From: Bacteroidales bacterium
Lineage (GTDB): Bacteria > Bacteroidota > Bacteroidia > Bacteroidales > Paludibacteraceae
Reading direction: 5' to 3'
DNA: 55,178 nt
Assembly (NCBI GenBank): GCA_015061115.1
Contig: SUXE01000021.1
Coordinates: 1 to 55,178, forward strand
A program made the translations under genes and the position numbers. Positions 34,655 through 45,000 of this stretch are shown here, piece after piece; position 1 is the first letter of the stretch, and the number at the start of each line of letters is the position of its first letter. The notes beneath the pieces are model-generated. The model saw nothing but the letters and a program-made list of their open reading frames with translations. It searched no databases and was not told the origin of the DNA.

Positions 34655-37159
34655 TTATTCGGTTAATATTTTCAATGCTTCAAGAGCATTTAAATCATCA
34701 CGAAGGGTAATACTATCAAGTCCCATATTGAGTTCTGCAATAAGTACACGATTAGGGTCGCTGTTAAGCGAACGCAATTGGCATTCTAGTGCTGTCTTTG
34801 AAATACCAAACTCTCGATAAACACCTTGTTTGCAATCCTGTTGATACAAATCCGACACGCGAAGCGATTTTGTACCTACAACTTCAGCATATTTGTAAAG
34901 AGAATAAGCGACTGCTTCACGAGAGAGATCGTTGTAGACGGAACGCTTGTATTCTGTTTTCGTCAATTCAATTTTTTGAGAGAATTGTTCTCCGATTGGT
35001 GAAGAAGCAAACAGATTAAAAAGTGCTCCTAACGCATATTCAAATGTTGTCTTTCCCTCCTGAAATTGCTCCCCATACAAATCAAGCAAAGAATTTTTGG
35101 AATAAGATGATTCAGTCTTTACATTATTGATAAACCATTGAACCAATGGTGAACAGGATGAAAGATTTATCCAAATCACCTCCCATATCAAATCAGGATT
35201 GTCTTGATAAATAGAAGCCAAATATTCGCCGAAAGGCGTTATTCTTGCCTTTTCATCAATGAATAACGAATCTTTTAACCACGCTTTTAATGATGGAACT
35301 TGCTTTGTACCTAATGCGTGATTTTTCCAGAAATCGTTTTGCCAAACGAAGAACTCTGACAACCATTCTTCTCTAAGACCAAATGTGCCATAACCACTAA
35401 TACCAGTCATTTTCATTAAGTTTATTTCTTGTGCCATACTTAGTGAGTCTGCGACTATACAACCTCTTTCATGAAAAGAAAGACATTTATAGCAATGTAT
35501 GCATTTTGACTGGTTAACTTCAAAATGTGGATATATGCTCAAAGCACCTGTGGGACATTCTACCTCACAAGCCTCACACTGAATGCAATAAGCACTTTTG
35601 TAGATAACACGTTTAACATTGCCAATCAATACTACATCTGTAATGTTTGAAAGAATAAATTGATAGTCTTGATTATTATATATTATTTCAAAAGGATAGA
35701 CATCTTTTTTGATTCGTATCTCGCCAATAGTTTTATCACTTTTGTGACTAAAAACACAATCCCCCAAAATCGGCAGCCAATTTTCTAAATTGGTGTGGTA
35801 ATTAGTGCATTTGGCAATCAATTTTTTTGCACTTGTCGAAAAGGTTACAGAAGAAACGACTCCGCTCATAAACTTTGCACTAGCCCGCAGTTTCCATTTA
35901 TGCCCTTTGATATAATCATTAAGATTTGCGACACCTCGCATTTTAGACCATTCCTCAAGTCGTTCAATAAATGGTTTCAACTCGTTTGGAAAGCATTTAT
36001 TTACAATCATATCATCCCATTCCGATGAAAAAGGACATATTAGACATCCAACGCGTGGCTTACCTACCCTATATGCTTCATTAAATGATATGTTATGTTT
36101 TAGCATATAAAGAAAAACTTCGGTAGTGTTCCAATTAAATATCGGACGAGCGTTGATAACGTTACTATGTTTCACGCCTTTGCCAATCCTCTCATATGTG
36201 GCACGGCGATTACTTTCTTCCGCACGAGACCCCTCAAAGACAAGAACTTTTGCTTGTTTATTGGAGCCTTCAATTTTCAGCAGTTTGTGAAGTGGTGCAG
36301 TTTTCATTACAGAACAACACCATCTGTGTGTGTCGGAAGGAGTGCCAATTTTGTCCCAATAATTAAGAACATTCTCATGATTACGGGCAGTGCGAAATCG
36401 TAATTCTGGATATAATTCTTTATAATACTTTTGTACATCATCGTAAAGTGTGAGCGACGTCGGTAATTCATAGCCTGTATCGCTGTATATCACTTCAAAA
36501 GCTTGTGGCGGAATTGCACGAGTACACAGGTCAAGGACTACCTGACTGTCCTTGCCTCCACTGAATGATGCAAGAAAAACATCAATTTTGGTTGTGGCGT
36601 AAGTGCGTTTGCCTTCCTGCTTTGCATTTTCAAGTGGCATAATGTCAAAACTATCGCAGTCCTGTTTGACAATAGCCATTTTCTGCTTGGTACGTTTTTC
36701 AATGTTTGCCACCAACACTTCAAAATCAATCTGATTGGCTTTTACTTTCTCTACACTTTTTCGTGCAGAAGAGTATTGTACGTATACATCACGAATAAAC
36801 TCGATAGCCTCACTTTCTACCAAAAACATTTCATCCGTACAACGTTCAAGCATTATTTGAACATCAACAGGTTGCAATGCCTGTTTTTCTTTTCCTTTTG
36901 CAAAAAAAATTGTTGGTTCATCATATATGTTGGCTCCTTTTACTTCGAAAACCAAATCTCCACAATAGTAATATTGCTTATTACAAGCCCAAAGCAAAGG
37001 CTCTTTACAACGAGGGTATGACCAACCCAACTTATCTAATTTGAGCAAATCAAGCTCTTCAAAAAACACAGGACGAGGCGACACACCCAAAGTGTCTTTT
37101 GAGTTCGACGTACTCAACCTTACTCCGCCAGTTTCTTTATCCCATTCTACTTTGAACAT
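34655..37159 (-). CDS. brxP: BrxP: PAPS-reductase-like protein with ferredoxin and DUF4007-like domains
   Basis: This 834-residue protein fits BrxP, the marker of type 4 BREX. The N-terminus (about 45-75, Cys51/Cys59/Cys66) may bind metal. A PP-loop (adenine nucleotide alpha hydrolase) domain follows with SGGKDS at 200-205, as in PAPS reductase and DndC. Cys281/Cys282 (HRWCC) and Cys372/Cys375 (GCLIC) could hold an iron-sulfur cluster as in DndC-like proteins. Next comes an eight-cysteine ferredoxin domain with cysteines at 525, 528, 531, 535, 553, 556, 559 and 567. The last third, from FGLREEWLSEF near residue 597, resembles DUF4007, which accompanies DndC-like proteins. It is first in the operon. 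Sulfur chemistry on DNA is inferred, not shown. Confidence 0.88.
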   Translation of the reverse strand: MFKVEWDKETGGVRLSTSNSKDTLGVSPRPVFFEELDLLKLDKLGWSYPRCKEPLLWACNKQYYYCGDLVFEVKGANIYDEPTIFFAKGKEKQALQPVDVQIMLERCTDEMFLVESEAIEFIRDVYVQYSSARKSVEKVKANQIDFEVLVANIEKRTKQKMAIVKQDCDSFDIMPLENAKQEGKRTYATTKIDVFLASFSGGKDSQVVLDLCTRAIPPQAFEVIYSDTGYELPTSLTLYDDVQKYYKELYPELRFRTARNHENVLNYWDKIGTPSDTHRWCCSVMKTAPLHKLLKIEGSNKQAKVLVFEGSRAEESNRRATYERIGKGVKHSNVINARPIFNWNTTEVFLYMLKHNISFNEAYRVGKPRVGCLICPFSSEWDDMIVNKCFPNELKPFIERLEEWSKMRGVANLNDYIKGHKWKLRASAKFMSGVVSSVTFSTSAKKLIAKCTNYHTNLENWLPILGDCVFSHKSDKTIGEIRIKKDVYPFEIIYNNQDYQFILSNITDVVLIGNVKRVIYKSAYCIQCEACEVECPTGALSIYPHFEVNQSKCIHCYKCLSFHERGCIVADSLSMAQEINLMKMTGISGYGTFGLREEWLSEFFVWQNDFWKNHALGTKQVPSLKAWLKDSLFIDEKARITPFGEYLASIYQDNPDLIWEVIWINLSSCSPLVQWFINNVKTESSYSKNSLLDLYGEQFQEGKTTFEYALGALFNLFASSPIGEQFSQKIELTKTEYKRSVYNDLSREAVAYSLYKYAEVVGTKSLRVSDLYQQDCKQGVYREFGISKTALECQLRSLNSDPNRVLIAELNMGLDSITLRDDLNALEALKILTE

Positions 37160-37790
37160 TTATGTTGGTCGGTTTACAACTGAAGCTATTATTGTCCGCC
37201 CAAACACCCCTAACTCGGACACATTAATAATACTAATATCCACCATATACAAAAAACGTGGGTATCTGAACCTTTACCTATTTACTTTCTGTGGTTGTAG
37301 GAATTACCATCTGGATTAAATAGGAAAAGAGATACCCACGCAGTATGTATATATATACCCCATTTGGTGTGCGAAGGCAATATAAACCCACGCACACCCG
37401 GGAAAAATAAACACACCCGTAGCATCGTCTTTTGCTTTGCTTTTGAACCCAAATCTCGAAACTTCCTACATTTCAGAAAGTCAAAAACAAGCATCAGGCT
37501 GACGCTTTATGTATGTAGTGCCACATTACGGCAATATTATGTGAAATGCAAATATAAATAATATATAAGAAAAGATAGAACTTTGAACATCAAAATTCAC
37601 TAAACACCTTTCAAAACAAACCCAAACGTCACAAAATCTCGCATTTACAAACAGATAAATTTCAATGTAAATGACAAGACAAGTAAAAAATTAAATTAAC
37701 AAGTCAAAATATAAGTTTTTCAATTTACCATTAGTTATTTTTTCAAATCATTTATAGTAGACTAAATTTATTCTAAATATCAAACCAAAC
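37160..37790. other. Non-coding region upstream of the BREX operon with inverted repeats
   Basis: I see no gene in this roughly 630-bp region. Two inverted repeats stand out from its AT-rich background. One has 11-bp arms, 37257-37267 with 37330-37340 (CGTGGGTATCT and its complement), 62 nt apart. The other has 8-bp arms, 37366-37373 with 37391-37398 (GGTGTGCG and its complement), 17 nt apart. A TATATTTG box on the minus strand (37556-37549) could be the -7 element for brxP, with a leader of almost 390 nt. The remainder up to 37790 is A/T-rich with no recognisable signal. Confidence 0.5.
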
Positions 37791-38060
37791 TTAACAACTT
37801 AATAAAATCGTCACTTCTTTTGTCAATTCATTTCTCATTGCTAATGGCCCCATTTTACCCAATCGACCAGTTGAATATTGTACAATAGTATTGGAAGAGC
37901 CATCTATGATGTATAAACCAAAGCAATCACATGAATCAACTTTATACTGAGGATATTTTTCTTCTAACTTTTCATATGCCAAATCATGACACAATTCGAT
38001 ATACGAATCTGTATCATAAAAATCAAAAGACCTGTATTCAAGTATTTTTGGAACATTCAT
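37791..38060 (-). CDS. Small hypothetical protein
   Basis: This 89-residue protein has no signal peptide or span. It is acidic and tyrosine-rich at its N-terminus (SFDFYDTDSYIELCHDLAYE), with three cysteines near residues 24, 43 and 45. It lies 38 bp after porP/sprF on the same strand and could be read through from it. I do not recognise the family; it reads as a plausible protein but could be an orphan brought in with the BREX island. Confidence 0.5.
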   Translation of the reverse strand: MNVPKILEYRSFDFYDTDSYIELCHDLAYEKLEEKYPQYKVDSCDCFGLYIIDGSSNTIVQYSTGRLGKMGPLAMRNELTKEVTILLSC

Positions 38061-38098
38061 ACCAATACTTCGTATTTATTTTACTTTATGTCTTCCCC

Positions 38099-39061
38099 CT
38101 ACTTGATTCTCGTATATCTCGTGTATTTGTGGCTCTTGCCATAGTTGGCGAAACAGCCTTTGAATTTCTGCGGTATCTTGATTTCTATACCGAGCTCGTG
38201 TGTGCCTCGGTTGTCGTGTCGCAATGAGCCGAAGAAATAGTCGTAGGAATAAAACACTGATAGAAATGAGAACATGTTGATTCCAAACAACACGGATCCT
38301 TCATAGTTGAACCTATATGCCATGCCGACGTAAAATAGATCCTTTGGATGAAACTCAAAATCAAACAGATACTGGAAGCAGACACTCAATTGATGCTTGT
38401 TTCTGTCTTGGTACTTGTAGAATGAATAAGACGGGATTAATCTCCACCACTCCTTCGACTGCATCAGGACGTTGAAATAACCTGACCACAACTTACGCAT
38501 CCTCTGATTCTCCTCTCCCGTCGATATCAAATGGTTGACTGATGCTCCTAACTCAAAATTCTGCAGCAAAAGCTCAAAACCAGCCTCAGCATCTGGCGAC
38601 GTGTAGTTGTCCAACTTGTCGATCGCCACATTCTCTGAATTCACTCCCATCGTGTTCATCATATCGAAATCGTAGCGACGTGACACAAAGCCAGCTCCGA
38701 CTCCAAGATTCAGATAGCAGTCTTCATTAAACGGCACCATGAAGGCATACGTCAGTTTCGGCATCGATGTCTTGGTGTAGCCGATCTTGTCGCCAAGCAT
38801 AGTAAGCGCCACCTGGGAATGGGCACCAATGAAGAAATAACGTGCGCTAGCAAAGAAAGTGTTTGGAGAGCCTTCTATATTACGCCACTGTGTCCTTCCT
38901 CCTAATGTGATCGTAGCCTCAAGAATCTCTGGAATATATGCCGGGTTGGTATACGCCATTCTCAACTGGCGATTGGTAAACAACACGTCTTCTTGTGCCG
39001 ACGCGGTTTGCGCCAACACAAGATTCATAATCATCACAATATATATCGCTATCTTCTTCAT
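38099..39061 (-). CDS. PorP/SprF family type IX secretion-associated outer membrane protein
   Basis: The 320-residue outer-membrane protein has a signal peptide (1 to about 22) and alternating beta strands. The opening QEDVLFTNRQLRMAYTNPAY is typical of PorP/SprF. In Bacteroidota these proteins are needed to deliver or attach T9SS cargo with type B sorting domains and are usually encoded right after their cargo. That is the case here: the start codon shares one base with the stop of the giant gene (TAATG), so translation is coupled. Confidence 0.92.
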   Translation of the reverse strand: MKKIAIYIVMIMNLVLAQTASAQEDVLFTNRQLRMAYTNPAYIPEILEATITLGGRTQWRNIEGSPNTFFASARYFFIGAHSQVALTMLGDKIGYTKTSMPKLTYAFMVPFNEDCYLNLGVGAGFVSRRYDFDMMNTMGVNSENVAIDKLDNYTSPDAEAGFELLLQNFELGASVNHLISTGEENQRMRKLWSGYFNVLMQSKEWWRLIPSYSFYKYQDRNKHQLSVCFQYLFDFEFHPKDLFYVGMAYRFNYEGSVLFGINMFSFLSVFYSYDYFFGSLRHDNRGTHELGIEIKIPQKFKGCFANYGKSHKYTRYTRIK

Positions 39062-42000
39062 TATCTTACCACTGTTATATATCCAGTCTTATGCTGCTCT
39101 TCTCCTCCAACATAATAAGTCAACGAATAGAAATAAGTGTCGTGGAAAACAATATCTCCATTCTTGTCGTAAGTTCCATCCCATCCGTTTCCTTTATGGA
39201 TAAGGTTGCCGACACGATCGAATATTTCAAGATCGTAATCCTTCATAAACTCATAATCGGTATCCACGACGAATGTGTTTGGAACATAGATCGACGGATC
39301 AATGTAAAGTGTCGAGTATGCTGTTCCGACACAACCAAACTCATGAGTCACAGTCAATCCTACATTTACAAGACGTGACAACTTAACCACTGTGTCTGAG
39401 TAGACATGGTTTTCCATCTGCGACATTCCAGGAGCAGAACCGTCGCCAAAATCCCATGAATATGTGAACATTCCGTCGTCCACAGTATTGAGTCTTGCCT
39501 CGAAATCCACCTCCGTAGTATCTCTGTTGATATGGTATTCTGTCGACGAGATTCTTGGATGCAACACAATCTTCGGAGTCAATATGTCGACAACCTTGAT
39601 GGCTATCGTGTCGCTCACCACACATCCGTTCTTGTCTTTTCCGCTGACACGGAGATATCCGCTCTTCTCCGGAACATATTTGAATTCATCAGTTGTGCTC
39701 AAAATCTCACCGTCGTAATCCCAGCTGAAATCTTTCTCGATATTTCCGACACTCAACTTCAACTCATCACCCTTGCAGACTCCTGGTTTACCAAACACAA
39801 CTGGTTTCTCCGGAGTGTGGACATAATAGCTCAATGTCTTCTTAGCCGTGCACGACTCATGACCCTTGACCATCGCAATGATGTCAAACTGCTTATACTC
39901 GTCTGCAACAAATGAGTATGATTCGTTCACACCATATAGATAAGCCAACTCAGTGCTGTCGGAATCCAACACCTTAAACCATGAGTTGGAAGAGCCCGCG
40001 CTGATTGCCACAGTGTCGCCCGGACAAGATGTGAATCCGTCTGTAGGCCAAGTCAAATGCTCAGGCTCGATCATGTTGACGTGAATCTTCTCGACTCCGA
40101 CACATCCATACTCGCTCTGGACTGTCAGATTATAAGTTCCATTGAAACCGATATTTCCACCAAGTGGGATGATGCTGTCCTGACCACCAGCAGCCACCTT
40201 CGCCAACGAAGTCAACTCATAATCGACCTTATTTTCTGCCATCACATCAGCAGCAGTAAGTTTAACTCCCTTACAAGTGTCGACCATAAAGTCTCGCTCC
40301 AAAACAGCTGGCACCTTCACCACCTCAACCTTCACGCTGTCGCTCTCACATCCGTCGATCTCCGACTGAGTGACATAATATGTGTCGCTGTTCTGATTGC
40401 CATCCGCATCAAACTCCGCGAAGTCCGCACGTTTCACATCACGTATGCTATACCAGTTCAAACGAACACCAGGAATAGTAGTGTTCGGTTCTAGACGATG
40501 GACACCTGTTCCTGCGCAGAATCTGAATGTATCACGAATATCAGCTATAGTATTGAATCTGTCTTTCACATATACAGTCATACATACAGGCTGACCGACA
40601 CAAGCTCCACGAGTCAGACGTGCGCAATATTGTGTCTGTCCGGCAACAGCAGTCGACGGAAGTATATCCACATCATTCTGGTTTTTATCCGTCCACTTGA
40701 TATCGCATGCGAAATCCTTCCACTTAGCGATCAACTCTACCGGAGTCTCACCGACACAATAAGAAGTATCGTTCACCACTGGGATATCAGTGATTTTGTC
40801 CTCAATAGTCACGACATAATTCTGAAGCTTAGTGCTACAGTTTCCAAGCACCTGCTTGAATTTGAAAGTGAACTCTCCTGCATCAGCTGCAGACGGTGCA
40901 AAAGATGCATTCGGACGTGCTGTCTGATAATTGTCTTCTGGAGAATACCAAACGACTTTCGCAGAAGCGTCAGTTGGTTCAAGATATAGAGCGCTTGTCT
41001 TGCCCTCCTGACAATAAGCGGTATCAAGTTTTGATGCCACAAGATCAGGAACTTTCTCCACAACCACAGTCACTACGCTGTCCGCCTTACATGTCTTGCC
41101 GGCATCACCCACAAGTTTGCTAACACTCAAGCTGACGGTTGTCTCACCGTCTTCCACACCAGGGACAAACGCAGAATCGACACTTACAGTTGAATTATTC
41201 CAATAGTAGAAATCACCGCCACTCACCTTAAGCAACAATGTGTCTCCCTCACAGATTGGTTTGTTTCCTGCAACCGTGATCACAGGTTTCTTATAATTAT
41301 TGACTCTGATTTCCGACTGAGTCTTACAAGAAGAGACGATATGCTCTGCATTCAAAAGGTAGACACCCTCAGCGGAAGCCTTCGACGCGTCGAATGGCAT
41401 TGTAGCGTCAAGAGTCATTGTAGGGACGATCTCAAGTTTCAAATCAGGATCTGAATACATCGCTCTCGACACAGAGTCAAGGTCGATAGTCTCATACTCA
41501 CAGATATCAATGATTCGATTTGTTGCCACCTTGAATGGCTCAATCACATTGTAGTCGAAATGAGTCTTTTCACTCATACATCCATAAACAGTGTCGATTC
41601 TTACAACGTCATATCCGTCTGTGATTGGTTTTGCCACATCCAAAGCAAGAGTATCACCAAACGACTCTTTTCCATTTCCAACCATAGTCCATGATGTCTT
41701 GTAATCGCCAGCCACGACATCCGCATGCACAGTAGTCTCGACTCCGACACATAGGTTGAATGAAGGATCAACATCAAGAATTGGAGTATCAGGCTTTTTG
41801 ATGAATTTCAAATTCGTCGACGATACAATCGGACAGTTGAACCTGTCTGTATATGTCAACCTATAGTTTCCAGCCACAGTCACCTTCGTAGAGTCTGCCA
41901 CATTCTTCTCTACTCCACCCTCGTATAGTTTTACAGATGTAAGCTGAGGCAAGAAACCTTCGTCGGAAACTTTCTTCTTTGTCTGAGCATACTGAGCAAG

Positions 42001-45000
42001 GTCGAACTCAAGCGGAATACATATTGCAGTGTCAGCAAGAGCAATCTCAATAAGCTTGGTAATCTCCACGCTGACCTTGATAGGGTCTGACTTACAAACT
42101 GTATCAGCGTTGATATTCAACTGACGGACCGTCAACTCGTATGCAGTGTCTTTTCTTGCAGATGCGACGAATTTGTCAGCCACCACACTGTCCGCTGCAG
42201 ATGTCCACTCAAGTTTATATGCTGCAGCGTCGGCAGCATCACGCACCAATTCGATATTCACATCATCATCAGTCTGACAGAAGCGGAACGGATCCTGAGC
42301 AGCAAGCGAGGCAGGAGTCGTGTGGACCTTCACCACAAAAGAAGAATCCATCTCACAAGTCTTGTTGTTCTCAGCCACCACCGAACGAGCGAGCAATGAT
42401 ACAGTGATATCATTGTCATCCGTGCTCACCACCTTGTATGTAGCCGACGGAGTTGCCACCGAATTCCAATAGAAATAGTCGGCTCCATCTGCAGTCAGCA
42501 ACAAATCGTTGCCCTCACAAATAGGTTTGTTGCCCGACACCGTAATCGCAGGCTTCTTATGTGTGTTGACAGTCATATTTCTGCTTGCCACACAAGTCGA
42601 AACAGTATCGACGACGTCTATTGTGTAAACACCTTCAATAGCAACTGCCTCCACATTGAATGATGATATATTACTGTTGTATCCGCCACGGTGGATATCT
42701 ATCTCCAAATTGTCAAGCGGACGAAGATGCTTCTTAGCCAATGAATCCAAATTGACAGTCTCATATTCACAGATATCAACATTTGGAACAGAATCAAATG
42801 CGAAAGGAGCTTTCACACTATATGTCAACGACTGCGGATCACTCTCACAACCATATATTGTGTCTCGTCTCACAACCTTATATACAACATCATCCACCGG
42901 TTTTGAAGCGTCAATCTTCAACGACTCAGCAGCGAAAGATTTGTCAGCACCCACGTTTCTCCATACAAACTCATAATCTCCAGCCACAACCACAGGAGTC
43001 ACAACAGTGTCGTTATTCAGACATAGGTTGAATGAGCTGTCAGTGTCTAGCACTGGAATCGTTGGTTTGTTGATGAATGCCAATTTCACATTTGTCAAGA
43101 CCGGACATCCATATTTATCTGTGTATCCGATTTCATAAAGTCCAGGAGTTGTGATAGAAGTTGAATCGCCAACAGCTTTTGTCACACCACCGTCGTACAA
43201 TCTTACTGATGTCAACTCAGGAAGGAATCCTTCATCCGAAACATTCTTCTTTGTCTGAGCATACTTTGCCAAATCAAAGTCGAGAGGCATACAGATCGCA
43301 GTGTCAGCAAGAGCAATTGAAATCTGTTTGGTAATCTCCACGTCGACAACTATTGGATCCGACTTACAAACTGTGTCAGCAGTAATATTCAGCTGCTTCA
43401 CCGTCAACTTATAAGCGGTGTCTTTCTTGGCAGAAGCGACAAATTTATCGACCACTATGCTGTCGACATCAGATGTCCATTCCAGCTTGTAAGCGGCGAC
43501 ATCAGCAGCGTCACGTTCAATCTCCACCTTAACATCAGCATCAGTCTGACAGAATCGGAACGGATCCTGAGCCTCCAATCTATCAGGAGTGACATACACT
43601 TTGACTTTATGCTCAAGAGTGTCGAGACAACCTGTTCCATCTATTTTAGTGACCAACAGCAAAGTTGTGTCGTGAGCCAAAGAATTGATCTTGACTGAGC
43701 CGATAGACGAAAGTTCGACACCATCCTTAGTCTGCCAAGAATATGCAGCCTTTCTATCTTCTCCCACTGTCGTTGCTTCAAACGGATTGCCGACACATGC
43801 GATCGAAGGTGCGACAATCTTATTCTGTGGACGATTGTGGAAAATGACAGTCACTGAATTTGAAGCCGAGCAACCGGTCAAAGTATCAGTCGCAGTCATA
43901 TCAAACTTTATCGTATCCTGCACAGTTCTGCTGACAGATGACAATTCTGACTTCGAAGCTGGCACACCATTCTGCGTCGCCTCATATTTAATAAACGAGC
44001 GTGAGATAGAAGCGTCGAAATGGAACGAGTTGACAAGCACGTCATAAACGTTTATCTTCTCGCCTGCACATTTCTTTGAAACGGAATCCTCAATCACATC
44101 CACCTTGACAGGAGTTGCGACCACGGCGAATGTGGTGTCGTACTCACTCACACATCCGCTCTTTAGATTCTTCGAGAATGCCGTATAAGCCACATGAGAC
44201 GCAGATGCAACAACAGAATAATCATTGCCCTGCACTCCATTCTTATACTCACCCCAGAATACCGCTGTGTTTGTCTTATCCTTATTTGTGTCGACAGCGG
44301 AAAGTTTAAGATCCGCATTGTCTGAACACAAGAAAGCAGTGTCCTGAGAATCCACGATTTTTGGAGTAGTAGGTTTGAAATTGATTGTGACAGCGACTGT
44401 ATCAGAAGCCACACACACATTATCAGCATCACTGATCTTATATGTATAGTTTACAGTGTCACGTCCAGCGATATGAGTTAAAGCAGACGCTGCGGCCGCA
44501 TCCAAAACTACAGAGCTGTTTCCATCTATACGAGCATAATCAATATTAAGTTTTGCTAAGTCAATAATACCGATTGACGATTCGTTTTTACTCAAATATA
44601 ATTGGACATGTTTAGCGAAATCAACCTCCTCTGGCTCACAAACCGCCTTGCAATCCTCAGCATTCAAAGAGAATGCCTTTCTCACCTCAATATGGAAATC
44701 AGTTTTCGACGTACAGTGAGTGACCATATTCTCCTGCACGACAACATAGTCTAGGACCTTATTTTTTCCAGTCACAACAACAGTATCCGTGTTGATAGAG
44801 CGAGACACTTCGTTTCCAGCAGCATCGTAGATGATAGTGTTCAACTTGGAAGCGTCGTTCTCATCCGAACTCTGAGCCTTGATGTCGATGACTTTCTCTC
44901 CTGTGTTTTGGCAGAAGACGGTAGTGTCTTTCACCAACGACTCAATCGGATTCTTGTGCACCGTCACCACAATAGAAGATGTATCAGCACACTCCTGTTT

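Noticed and set aside
37160-37790. A small gene or tRNA between porP/BREX segments
   Set aside because: All frames are broken by stops and no TΨC-arm or cloverleaf pattern is visible; only inverted repeats were found.
41048-43591. CRISPR-like or other short regular repeats in the giant gene region
   Set aside because: The periodicity comes from in-frame protein modules of hundreds of bases, not from short direct repeats with spacers.
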